DNA of 64,000 nucleotides. It comes from Hymenobacter actinosclerus. Its GTDB lineage: Bacteria > Bacteroidota > Bacteroidia > Cytophagales > Hymenobacteraceae. Each line of letters starts with the position of its first letter. The stretch's first letter is position 1. The notes under the pieces were generated by a model. That model searched no databases. It was not told the origin of the DNA and saw only the letters and a list, made by a program, of their open reading frames with translations. The translations under genes were made by a program, and so were the position numbers. The DNA lies in NCBI RefSeq assembly GCF_900111515.1, contig NZ_FOHS01000003.1, positions 558,001 to 622,000 of the forward strand, given 5' to 3'. This document shows positions 1 to 7,251 of this stretch, one piece after another.

Positions 1-113
1 CATGGGCGTTAGATAGTAGGTCGAAAAATATAAGTGAGCGGCGATATACCGGCGCTATATTGCTAACCGTTAGCTTGTCTGGCATTCCACCGCGACACTA
101 TTCTTTTTATCTT

Positions 114-926
114 ATGCTCAAGTTTTTCTGTTTGTTCTTCATTCTACTGCTGCTTGGCACGTCTGTTAGCTATGCTCAAAGCAAGCTCTACCTGGACCTC
201 CGTCTGGGCGTCAATCACAATCAAGCCGAAGGAGCTTACTTCGGCAAAGGTACGCGACCTTTCAAGCCTTACAGCACGCTCAGAGACATGAGCTTTGATG
301 AACAGGGCGTTGTGATGTTACGCCTTCAGGTGCAGGAAAAGCTTGGTATAGCGGCCGGCTACAGCGGCAGTTCTTTGGCCTGGGCCTATAGCCTTCAAAT
401 GCCCCAAAAATATACTGTAAATCCATTTCACGGCGAATGGAAGGGACATGGCACCGGCGTATACATGCACCAGTTACCAGTGCTGCTCAGCAAAACATTC
501 CGCGAAATAAATATCCGCGAAATCGACACCATCCGCCACACGTATCTGGCTAGCTTCCGTCTGGATGCGGTGCTGGGTGGTGGGCTGAATCGGCTTGGCA
601 ACAACTGTTTGGATTGTGGAGGAGTGAGTGCTGGTGGCTTGTTATACGATACTATCGACTTCCGCCAAACCATTATCGTGCGTCGCAAGTGGGGCGGATT
701 CCTGATGGGCGGCGTTACAGCCCGATTTTACCGCTTGGGCAAGGAGCGGCTGAACCTGAGCATTTACTACACGCAGGGCCTCACCGATATGCTGCTGGTA
801 CCAGTACAGTATCAATACAATTCGCAGCGCGGGGCCACTACGCTGCATATCCGTGGCTCTGGGGTTAGCGCCACGCTGGGAGTGCCCATCCGGCTGAAAA
901 CCTTCGGCAAAAACCCACCCGGTTGA
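114..926 (+). CDS. Exported protein, probable outer-membrane beta-barrel
   Basis: A 270-residue protein of unknown function. I chose the ATG at 114 over an in-frame ATG at 60 because it opens directly into a signal peptide (MLKFFCLFFILLLLGTSVSYAQ, cleavage near residue 22). The mature part is rich in alternating aromatic and polar strands (for example GVYMHQLPVLL, GGVTARFYRL, LNLSIYYTQGL), as in small porin-like barrels of Bacteroidota. No catalytic motif is visible. It is followed at once by a convergent ABC ATPase gene, so it is probably a single transcription unit. The barrel assignment is inferred from the strand pattern; export is more certain. Confidence 0.6.
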   Translation: MLKFFCLFFILLLLGTSVSYAQSKLYLDLRLGVNHNQAEGAYFGKGTRPFKPYSTLRDMSFDEQGVVMLRLQVQEKLGIAAGYSGSSLAWAYSLQMPQKYTVNPFHGEWKGHGTGVYMHQLPVLLSKTFREINIREIDTIRHTYLASFRLDAVLGGGLNRLGNNCLDCGGVSAGGLLYDTIDFRQTIIVRRKWGGFLMGGVTARFYRLGKERLNLSIYYTQGLTDMLLVPVQYQYNSQRGATTLHIRGSGVSATLGVPIRLKTFGKNPPG

Positions 927-936
927 ATGGTATAAC

Positions 937-1947
937 CTACGCCGTTAAATCAATAAACGAAACCGGCGCGCCTTCCGCCAGCTGCACTACCACCGCCTCA
1001 CCTGCCACTACCGATGCGGCCGGCAGGCGCACTCGTAGCAACGTGGCGGGTAGCTGCACTTCGGCTTCGTAGTAGCTACCCAGGAAACGCACGGCCCGCA
1101 CGGTGCCGGCCGCGCCGGGGCTGCCGGCGGGGGCCAGTTGCAGGTTTTCGGGGCGCACGAGCAGCACCGGGCCGGGCAGGCGGCGGCGCGGGGCGGCGGC
1201 CAGCAGGGCGCGCAGGTCGGGGCCTGCGAGGTGGTTATAGTCGCCGAACAGGGCGGCCGCGTACTCGCTTACCGGCTGGCGATACACCTGCTCGGGAGGG
1301 CCCTGCTGCACCAGCCGGCCGCGGTGCAGTACCAGAATCTCATCGGCCCAGGGCAGCGTGTCGGTGGGGTCGTGCGAGACGAGCAGGCAGGTGATGCCCA
1401 GCTCCTCCCCCACTTCGCGGATGACCTGCTGGAGTTGCTGCTTGTGGGTGCGGTCGAGGTTGGAGAAGGGCTCGTCGAGCAACAGCAGGCGCGGGGCCGA
1501 AAGCAGCAGCCGCGCCAGCGCCACCCGCTGCTGCTCGCCACCCGAAAGCTGGTTGGTGCGCCGGGCCATGAGCGGGCTGATGCGGCAGACCTCGTACACC
1601 GCCTGAGCTTCGGCCGCGGGCCGCTTGCTGGCGTAGCGCAGCACCTGCTCCACCCGCAGCGACTTGGGCAAGTCCGACTTCTGCGACAAATACACGATGC
1701 CCGGATGCCCAGGCACCAGCACCTCCTGGGGCCCGCGCACCCGGCGGCCGGCAAAGCGCACCTCCCCCGCCGTGGGCTGCACCAGCCCGGCAATTACCTG
1801 CAACAACGTACTCTTGCCGGCCCCTGATTCGCCTGCCAGCGCCAGCTTGCGGCCCGCGGGCTGCTCGAAGCTGATACCGCTCAGCATGGCCTGGCCGTGC
1901 TCTTCCAGGCTGATGTTGCGGACGGTGAGAAAGTCAGTTTGGGGCAC
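937..1947 (-). CDS. ABC transporter ATP-binding protein with TOBE-like tail
   Basis: ATPase subunit of an importer-type ABC transporter, about 336 residues from a GTG start at 1947. It has Walker A GESGAGKST (about residue 39), a Q-loop glutamine in LSQKSD, signature LSGGEQQRV (about 134), Walker B LLLLDEP (about 154) and the H-loop LLVSHD. The roughly 100-residue C-terminal extension with LLVRPENLQL resembles the TOBE region of the sulfate, iron or spermidine ATPases. An upstream in-frame ATG at 1998 lies in the loop of a perfect 28-bp palindrome, so the GTG is the better start. No permease gene adjoins it, so the substrate cannot be named. It lies downstream of dapF on the same strand. Confidence 0.85.
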   Translation of the reverse strand: MPQTDFLTVRNISLEEHGQAMLSGISFEQPAGRKLALAGESGAGKSTLLQVIAGLVQPTAGEVRFAGRRVRGPQEVLVPGHPGIVYLSQKSDLPKSLRVEQVLRYASKRPAAEAQAVYEVCRISPLMARRTNQLSGGEQQRVALARLLLSAPRLLLLDEPFSNLDRTHKQQLQQVIREVGEELGITCLLVSHDPTDTLPWADEILVLHRGRLVQQGPPEQVYRQPVSEYAAALFGDYNHLAGPDLRALLAAAPRRRLPGPVLLVRPENLQLAPAGSPGAAGTVRAVRFLGSYYEAEVQLPATLLRVRLPAASVVAGEAVVVQLAEGAPVSFIDLTA

Positions 1948-1969
1948 GGGTTGGTGTTTTGGATATTTC

Positions 1970-2029
1970 GCGGCCGGTATGGGATTGTAGAGACGCATCT
2001 TTGCGTCTCTACAATCCCATACCGGCCGC
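1970..2029. repeat. Perfect 28-bp inverted repeat, family A palindrome
   Basis: Arms 1970-1997 and 2002-2029 match exactly around a 4-nt loop. The core, TGTAGAGACGCA and its complement, recurs at 6516-6543 and, in a longer form, at 21691-21798. It sits between the dapF stop and the ABC ATPase start, so the transcript would fold into a very stable hairpin between the two reading frames. No U-tract follows. Confidence 0.9.
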
Positions 2030-2043
2030 ACAATTAGCAAGCC

Positions 2044-2838
2044 TTACACCTCTCCTTCGAACACAAACGTAGCGGGGCCGCTGAGGTAGATGTGGGTGAA
2101 CGAGCCGTCGGGCTGGGCCTCGAAGGCCACCTGTAGCTCGCCGCCGGGCGTGCGCAACTGCACGGGGCTGGCGGCGCCGTGGCGCGAGGCGGCCAGCGCC
2201 ACGGCCGTTACGCCGGTTCCGCAGCTCAGGGTTTCGTCCTCCACGCCCCGCTCGTAGGTGCGCACCTGCCAGGGCTGGCCGGGCGCGACGGGCGCCTCCA
2301 CGAAGTTGACGTTGGTACCTTTCTGGCGGAACAACTCGCCGTTGCGCAGGGCCCGGCCTTCGGCAAACACGTCGAGCCCGGCCAGGATGCCGGTTGGCTC
2401 GAAGCGCACCAAGTGGGGCGAGCCGGTGTCGAGGAACACGCCGTAATCGTCGATTTCCTGCTGGCCGCGCACGTCCTGCATGCGCAGGTGCACGAGGCCG
2501 TCGGCCTCTATGCGGGCCTCGTGGGGGCCGTCGGTGGCCAGGAAGCGGGTGTCGGTTTCGATGACGCCCAGCCGCCGGGCGAAGGCGACGGTGCAGCGGC
2601 CGCCGTTGCCGCACATCGAGCCCAAATGGCCGTCGGCGTTGAAATACACCATCTCGAAATCGTACTCCGGATGCTGGCGCAGCAGAATCAGCCCATCGGC
2701 CCCGATGCCGCGGCGCCGGTCGCAGAGGTGGCGCACGCGTTGATGGTCGGCGGCATCGAACTGATTGGCCCGGTCGTCGACCATGACGAAGTCGTTGCCG
2801 GTGCCCTGGTATTTGCAGAAGTGCAGCGTGGTACTCAT
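2044..2838 (-). CDS. dapF: Diaminopimelate epimerase
   Basis: Interconverts LL- and meso-diaminopimelate, the last common step of lysine and peptidoglycan precursor synthesis, by a cofactor-free two-cysteine mechanism in the cytoplasm. The 264-residue product has both catalytic cysteines in their family motifs: MCGNGGRC (Cys76) and SCGTG (Cys206). It also has the N-terminal QGTGNDF signature. The ATG at 2838 begins MSTTLHFCKYQGTGNDF; the longer frame upstream only translates a tandem repeat into Pro-Ser runs. A TACCTTTG promoter box lies five bases before the ATG, so the mRNA is probably leaderless. Length and motifs are normal for the family. Confidence 0.97.
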   Translation of the reverse strand: MSTTLHFCKYQGTGNDFVMVDDRANQFDAADHQRVRHLCDRRRGIGADGLILLRQHPEYDFEMVYFNADGHLGSMCGNGGRCTVAFARRLGVIETDTRFLATDGPHEARIEADGLVHLRMQDVRGQQEIDDYGVFLDTGSPHLVRFEPTGILAGLDVFAEGRALRNGELFRQKGTNVNFVEAPVAPGQPWQVRTYERGVEDETLSCGTGVTAVALAASRHGAASPVQLRTPGGELQVAFEAQPDGSFTHIYLSGPATFVFEGEV

Positions 2839-2842
2839 AGGG

Positions 2843-2850
2843 CAAAGGTA
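2843..2850 (-). promoter_or_regulatory. -7 promoter box of dapF
   Basis: On the minus strand the sequence reads TACCTTTG, an exact match to the Bacteroidota TAnnTTTG box, with only four bases between it and the dapF ATG. It is carried in one arm of a 50-bp inverted repeat whose other arm provides the promoter of the divergent gene at 3229. Confidence 0.7.
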
Positions 2851-2853
2851 GCG

Positions 2854-3021
2854 GGTGAGGAGGTGATGGAGGTGAGGAGGTGATGGAGGTGATGGAGGTG
2901 ATGGGGGTGAGGAGGTGATGGAGGTGAGGAGGTGAGGGAGGTGATGGAGGTGAGGAGGTGATGGAGGTGATGGAGGTGATGGAGGTGATGGAGGTGATGG
3001 GGGTGATGGGGGTGATGGGGG
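2854..3021. repeat. GGTGATGGA-type minisatellite
   Basis: About 165 bases made almost only of GGTGATGGA, GGTGAGGA and GGTGATGGG units. On the minus strand it has a long open frame of Pro, Ser, Thr and Ile, which I do not regard as coding because dapF has a normal start downstream of it. Confidence 0.9.
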
Positions 3022-3023
3022 AG

Positions 3024-3171
3024 CGGTCATTCTGAGCATGTGGCGAATTGCGCCAGGGTGCGCAGCCGTAGTCGAAGAATCTCGCGGGCAATGCTAACCT
3101 GTCGTCAGGAATTACTGTGGCACGCGAGATTCTTCGTCCCTGCTCTAAGCGCAGCATGCTCAGAATGACCG
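3024..3171. repeat. Family B long palindrome, copy 1
   Basis: Outer arms CGGTCATTCTGAGCATG and its complement (3024-3040 and 3155-3171). Inner arms contain GAAGAATCTCGCG and CGCGAGATTCTTCG. The centre, GGCAATGCTAACCTGTCGTC, is shared with other copies. At least eight more copies lie in this window at intergenic sites. Confidence 0.85.
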
Positions 3172-3212
3172 TTCCTCCATCACCTACTCACCTCCATCAC
3201 CTCCTCACCCGC

Positions 3213-3220
3213 TACCTTTG
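3213..3220 (+). promoter_or_regulatory. -7 promoter box of the methyltransferase gene
   Basis: TACCTTTG, eight bases before the ATG at 3229. It is the mirror copy of the dapF box in the 50-bp inverted repeat. The expected transcription start is within a few bases of the start codon. Confidence 0.65.
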
Positions 3221-3228
3221 CCCGCAGC

Positions 3229-4113
3229 ATGTATACTTTCCTTACCACGAGCCCCTGGGCCGATTACGAGTTGCTCGACGCGGGCAACTTCGAGAAGCTG
3301 GAGCGTTTCGGCCAGCACATTCTGGCCCGGCCCGAGCCGCAGGCCATCTGGGACCCGCACCTGCCGGCCTCGGAGTGGCAGCGCGCCAACGCCATTTTCA
3401 CCCGCGAAAAAGGCAGCCAGGAGCGCGGGCAGTGGAAAATAAAGCCCGGCACGCCCGAGCAGTGGCACATTGGCTACGAGCGACCCGACGGCCTGAAATT
3501 GCGCTTCCGGTTAGGCATGTCGTCGTTCAAGCACGTGGGCCTGTTTCCGGAGCAGGACCCCAACTGGCAATTTATCTACAACGAAACGCGCCGCCGCAAA
3601 GCGGCCCAGCCCCGGGTGCTCAACCTGTTTGCCTACACGGGTGCCGCCACGCTGGCCGCCCGCGCCGCCGGCGCCGACGTTACGCACCTCGACTCGGTGA
3701 AACAGGTCAATTTCTGGGCCCGCGACAACATGGAAGCCTCGGGCCTCGATGGGGTGCGCTGGCTGGTCGAGGACGCCATGAAGTACGTGAAGCGCGAGGT
3801 GAAGCGCGGCAGCAAGTACCAGGGCCTCATCCTCGACCCGCCCGCCTACGGCCGCGGCCCCAACGGCGAAAAGTGGCAGCTCGAAGACGAGCTCAACGAA
3901 ATGCTCAAGCTCTGCCAGCAGCTGCTCGACCCCGAAGACCACTTCTTCCTCGTCAACCTCTACTCGCTGGGCTTCTCGGCCCTGATTCTGGATAATCTGG
4001 TAAGCGAAATCTTCCCCACGATGCGCGAGCGGCGCGAAATCGGGGAAATCTACCTGCACGACGCCGGGGCCCGCAAGCTGCCGCTGGGCACCTTCTGCCG
4101 GTTTGCCACCTGA
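3229..4113 (+). CDS. Class I SAM-dependent methyltransferase, RlmI-like
   Basis: A 294-residue protein with a Rossmann methyltransferase core. It has motif I LNLFAYTGAATLAA, an acidic residue after the second strand (THLDSVKQ) and the catalytic-type loop ILDPPAYGRGPNGEKW, typical of the 23S rRNA (cytosine-C5) methyltransferases related to RlmI (YccW). An N-terminal region of about 120 residues precedes the core. It lacks the PUA domain of E. coli RlmI, so the RNA target is inferred only loosely. The start MYTFLTTSPWADYELLDAG fits the short leader from the TACCTTTG box. The next gene (4278) runs in the same direction after a 164-base low-complexity spacer. Confidence 0.85.
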   Translation: MYTFLTTSPWADYELLDAGNFEKLERFGQHILARPEPQAIWDPHLPASEWQRANAIFTREKGSQERGQWKIKPGTPEQWHIGYERPDGLKLRFRLGMSSFKHVGLFPEQDPNWQFIYNETRRRKAAQPRVLNLFAYTGAATLAARAAGADVTHLDSVKQVNFWARDNMEASGLDGVRWLVEDAMKYVKREVKRGSKYQGLILDPPAYGRGPNGEKWQLEDELNEMLKLCQQLLDPEDHFFLVNLYSLGFSALILDNLVSEIFPTMRERREIGEIYLHDAGARKLPLGTFCRFAT

Positions 4114-4277
4114 TTTTCTCGTTTTTCGTCTCTCGTTTTTCGTTTTTCGTCTTCTTGCGTAATTCGGGAAGCCGGTTGCTGCCATAGCGCCAGCAGGGCT
4201 GATTCGGCCAGCAAGAACCCGCGAGGCAACGGCCCACGACGAGCCGAAAAACGAATAACAAAAAACGAACAACGCTT
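4114..4277. repeat. Inverted low-complexity spacer (TTTTTCG / CGAAAAA)
   Basis: The left part (4115-4155) is a run of CGTTTTTCGTCTCTCG-like units. The right part (4243-4273) reads GCCGAAAAACGAATAACAAA and is roughly its inverse. The transcript could fold back between the methyltransferase stop and the phosphatase start. No gene is visible in it. Confidence 0.6.
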
Positions 4278-5213
4278 ATGCCCCACCGCCGCCTCGCCCT
4301 CATCGATATGGGCACCAACACGTTTCACCTGCTGATTGTGGAGCTGCCCGACGACGGCCAGGCCGCGCCGCGCCCATTGTTGCGCACCAAGGTGGGCGTG
4401 CGGCTGGGCGAGGGTGGCATCAGCGCGGGCCGCATTGCCGAGCCGGCCTACGAGCGGGCCCTACACGCGCTGCTGGGCTTCCGCGAAGAAATTGAGCTGC
4501 ACCAGGTAACTGACGTGCGGGCCACGGCCACCAGCGCCATGCGCGTGACGGAAAACGGCCCCGAGCTGGTTAAGGACATCTTTGAGCAGACCGGCATCCG
4601 GGTGGAAGTGATTGGCGGCGACCGGGAGGCCGAGCTGATTTGCGCCGGCGTGCGGCAGGCTGTGCCGCTGGGCCCCGAGCGCCACCTTATCATGGACATT
4701 GGCGGCGGCTCAGTCGAATTCATCATCGCCAACGACACCACCATTTTCTGGAAGCGCAGCTTCGAAATCGGGGCCCAGCGCCTGCTCGACCGGTTTTTCC
4801 CGGAGCCCAGCGGCATCATGCCCGCCGAAGCCATTGTGGCCGAGCAGCACTACCTGGCCGAAGTGCTGGCCCAGCTGACGGCCGCCCTGGCCGAATATCC
4901 GCCGGTGAGCCTGGTAGGCGCGTCGGGCAGCTTCGACAGCCTGGCCGACATGCAGCTGGGCCAGCTGCGCCCCGAGGCCGAGCTGCCGCCCAGCACCGAA
5001 CTGGCGCTGAGCAGCTTCCGCCACAGCTACCAGCAGCTACTCAGCCTCAACCACGAGCAGCGCCAGGCTCTGCCCGGCATCCTGCCCATGCGCGCCGATA
5101 TGCTGGTAGTAGCGGCTATTCTGATTGACTATGTGCTGAACCTGACCGGCCTGACCCGCATCCGCACCTCGGCCTACGCGCTCAAGGAGGGCCTGCTGGC
5201 CGAAATGCTGTAA
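4278..5213 (+). CDS. Ppx/GppA family phosphatase (exopolyphosphatase-like)
   Basis: Acts on polyphosphate or on pppGpp, hydrolysing terminal phosphates in the cytoplasm. The 311-residue protein has the sugar kinase/Hsp70/actin-fold phosphate motifs: LIDMGTNTFHLLIVE at residues 10-25, ATSAMR around residue 90, and the second phosphate loop IMDIGGGSVEFI around residue 138. It lacks the C-terminal HD-type domains of the long E. coli Ppx and GppA, as do most Bacteroidota homologues. Substrate choice between polyphosphate and pppGpp cannot be read from the sequence. It is followed by a family B palindrome rather than a linked gene. Confidence 0.9.
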   Translation: MPHRRLALIDMGTNTFHLLIVELPDDGQAAPRPLLRTKVGVRLGEGGISAGRIAEPAYERALHALLGFREEIELHQVTDVRATATSAMRVTENGPELVKDIFEQTGIRVEVIGGDREAELICAGVRQAVPLGPERHLIMDIGGGSVEFIIANDTTIFWKRSFEIGAQRLLDRFFPEPSGIMPAEAIVAEQHYLAEVLAQLTAALAEYPPVSLVGASGSFDSLADMQLGQLRPEAELPPSTELALSSFRHSYQQLLSLNHEQRQALPGILPMRADMLVVAAILIDYVLNLTGLTRIRTSAYALKEGLLAEML

Positions 5214-5264
5214 CGCGAAGCTCCAGCTTCGCGAATCGTTGAACGATGTGAGGAGTGGAAAAAC

Positions 5265-5390
5265 CGGGGTCATGCTGAGTGAAGCGGAGCGCAGCCGAAG
5301 CATCTCTACCGCGGTAGTAAAATCAACGACAGGATTAGCGTTGCGGTAGAGATGCTTCGACTCCGCTCCGTTGCGCTCAACATGACCCCG
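5265..5390. repeat. Family B long palindrome, copy 2
   Basis: Outer arms CGGGGTCATG and CATGACCCCG. Inner arms GAAGCATCTCTACCGC and GCGGTAGAGATGCTTC enclose a centre with GACAGGATTAGCGTTG, shared with other copies. It lies between the phosphatase and the Ldh-family gene. Confidence 0.85.
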
Positions 5391-5436
5391 TTCTTTTATC
5401 TCGCACTCACTCCAAACGCCCTCTCCCCTACCGCCC

Positions 5437-6504
5437 ATGACTACCACGCTTCCCTACTCTCAGCTTTTCGCCTTTTCCGAATCTGTGTTCCGCGCCATCG
5501 GCTGCCCCGACGAGGACGCCACGCTGGCCACCGAAACGCTGCTGTCGGCCGATTTGCGGGGGGTGGACTCGCACGGCGTGGCCCGGTTGATTGGCTACGT
5601 GCGCCTCTGGGAAGCCGGCCGCATCAACGCCCGCCCGCGGGTGGGCGTCACGTACGAAACGCCGAGCACGGCCGTGGTGGACGGCGACGGGGGCCTGGGG
5701 CTGGTGGTGGGGCCGCGGGCCATGCGCGTGGCCATGGAAAAGGCCCGGCAGGTGGGCACCGGCTGGGTTTCGGTGAAGAATTCCAATCACTTCGGCATTG
5801 CCGGCTACCACGCCATGCTGCCGCTGGCCCACGACATGATTGGCGTGGCCATGACCAACGCCTCGCCCCTGGTGGCCCCCACCCACTCGCTGGAGCGGCT
5901 GCTGGGCACCAACCCCATTGCCGTGGCCGTGCCCGCCGCCGAGCAGCCCGATTTCGTGCTCGATATGGCCACCACCACCGCCGCCAACGGCAAGCTCGAA
6001 ATTGCCCAGCGCAAGCAGCAACCCATCCCCGAAGGCTGGGCCCAGGACGCGGCCGGCGTGGGCTCGACCGACCCCAACGCCGTGAAAAACGGTGGGGCTT
6101 TGCTGCCGCTGGGCGGGGCCACCGGCTCGCACAAGGGCTACGGGCTGGGCGCGGTGGTCGATATTTTTTCGGCGGTGCTCAGCGGGGCCAATTATGGCCC
6201 TTGGGTACCGCCCTTCGTGGCCTTTTTGCAGCCGGCCGCCAACCCCGTGGGGCAGGGCCTGGGCCATTTTTTCGGGGCCATGCGGGTTGATGCCTTCCGC
6301 CCCGCCGCCGAGTTCAAGGCCGATATGGACAACTGGATTGCCACCTTCCGGGCCGCCCGCGCCACGGAGGGCCAGCGCGTGCTTATCCCCGGCGACCCGG
6401 AGCGCGAAACCGCCGCCGTGCGCCTGCTCGAAGGTATTCCGCTGCTGGAGCCGGTGCTGCGCGACCTGGAAAGCCTGGGCCAGAAGTTCGGGGTGCGGTT
6501 GTAA
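5437..6504 (+). CDS. Ldh family oxidoreductase (malate/L-lactate dehydrogenase type)
   Basis: NAD(P)-dependent 2-oxo/2-hydroxyacid dehydrogenase of the YlbC/ComC/Mdh2 fold, cytoplasmic. The 355-residue length is normal for the family. Visible signatures are VDSHGVARLIGYV near residue 45, VKNSNHFGIAGYH near residue 115, the cofactor-region DMATTTAANGK and the C-terminal GSHKGYGLGAVVDIFS. These proteins reduce oxo-acids such as oxaloacetate, sulfopyruvate or ureidoglycolate-type substrates. No neighbour narrows the choice. The ATG at 5437 gives MTTTLPYSQLFAFSESVF, where the family normally begins. Confidence 0.9.
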   Translation: MTTTLPYSQLFAFSESVFRAIGCPDEDATLATETLLSADLRGVDSHGVARLIGYVRLWEAGRINARPRVGVTYETPSTAVVDGDGGLGLVVGPRAMRVAMEKARQVGTGWVSVKNSNHFGIAGYHAMLPLAHDMIGVAMTNASPLVAPTHSLERLLGTNPIAVAVPAAEQPDFVLDMATTTAANGKLEIAQRKQQPIPEGWAQDAAGVGSTDPNAVKNGGALLPLGGATGSHKGYGLGAVVDIFSAVLSGANYGPWVPPFVAFLQPAANPVGQGLGHFFGAMRVDAFRPAAEFKADMDNWIATFRAARATEGQRVLIPGDPERETAAVRLLEGIPLLEPVLRDLESLGQKFGVRL

Positions 6505-6515
6505 TGGCAGGCGGG

Positions 6516-6543
6516 TGTAGAGACGCAAATATGCGTCTCTACA
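6516..6543. repeat. Family A palindrome, short copy
   Basis: TGTAGAGACGCA and its exact complement around the 4-nt loop AATA. It lies 12 bases after the Ldh-family stop codon and is probably folded in its 3' untranslated region. It is the minimal unit of the family seen at 1970 and 21691. Confidence 0.85.
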
Positions 6544-6601
6544 TCGTGCAGCAAACAGTTTTTCCGTAGCTTCTGAGCTGATTCTTGTTCCTGCCGCTGC
6601 C

Positions 6602-7093
6602 ATGAAACGCTTTCTTCCGCTGTTGCTGCTGCCGCTGCTGGGGGCCGCCCCCGCTGCTCCTACCGCCCCCCCAGCCCCGCTTACCCGTCACCTCACGCTG
6701 CGCATCGATGGCAAGAATGTGCCCACCGATACGCTCAGCTCCCGCTTCTTTCTCAGCGAAGACCGGGCCCTGCGCCTCAACATCGTGCGCGCCGACGACC
6801 CCGACGGCCAGGGCCTCAACGTCATCATCGACCGGTTTCCCATCAAAGTCGATACCTACAAGTTCCAGGAAATCCTGAGTGGCCGCAACCGCGACGCCTC
6901 CTACCGCTACAACGCCATATCGGCCTATTCCAAATCGTGCTCCGACAACCCCGGCCAGGTGGTGATTACGGGCGTGAATGCCGAGCGGCACTGGCTGCGC
7001 GGCACCTACCGCTGCCAGGTGTGCGAAGTCGGCCGCGGGGCCCGCCGCTTCACGCTGGAAGGCGAGTTTGAGTTTCCGGTAGAGAAGGAATAG
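6602..7093 (+). CDS. Small exported protein of unknown function
   Basis: A 163-residue protein with an N-terminal signal peptide (MKRFLPLLLLPLLGAAPAAPTAP). The rest is a hydrophilic, mixed alpha/beta sequence with no membrane segment. Two cysteines in YRCQVCEVG plus one in SKSCSDN could form a disulfide outside the cytoplasm. I recognise no family. It stands alone between a family A hairpin and a family B palindrome, with its own start 58 bases after the hairpin. Export is supported by the signal peptide; function is unknown. Confidence 0.7.
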   Translation: MKRFLPLLLLPLLGAAPAAPTAPPAPLTRHLTLRIDGKNVPTDTLSSRFFLSEDRALRLNIVRADDPDGQGLNVIIDRFPIKVDTYKFQEILSGRNRDASYRYNAISAYSKSCSDNPGQVVITGVNAERHWLRGTYRCQVCEVGRGARRFTLEGEFEFPVEKE

Positions 7094-7109
7094 GTCGGGA
7101 TGAATACAA

Positions 7110-7230
7110 GCACGTCATGCAGAGCGGAGCGAAGCATATCGTCCGCTTCGTTGCAGTAATAAACCAATTGTCAGGGGTTACTTTTACAACGAAGCGGGCG
7201 AGATGCTTCGCTCCGCTCTGCATGACGTGC
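7110..7230. repeat. Family B long palindrome, copy 3
   Basis: Outer arms GCACGTCATGCAGAGCGGAG and its complement end at 7110 and 7230. The inner centre carries GTTGCAGTAATAAACC. It ends 21 bases before the serine hydrolase ATG. Open frames through it are artefacts of its symmetry. Confidence 0.85.
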
Positions 7231-7251
7231 CTTTCCATTCAAGATTCCTTT

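Larger units (their letters stand above)
2840..3223. repeat. 50-bp inverted repeat carrying the same promoter twice
   Basis: Positions 2840-2889 and 3174-3223 are reverse complements with one mismatch. Each arm holds the TACCTTTG box and a run of the GGTGATGGA stutter unit. The outer ends abut the start codons of two divergent genes (dapF and the methyltransferase), which therefore have nearly identical promoter sequences. The inside holds a tandem array and a family B palindrome. Confidence 0.85.

Noticed and set aside
2009..3157. Long Pro/Ser/Thr-rich frames over the minisatellite
   Set aside because: They come from translating the repeat; dapF has a normal start at 2838 with its own promoter box.
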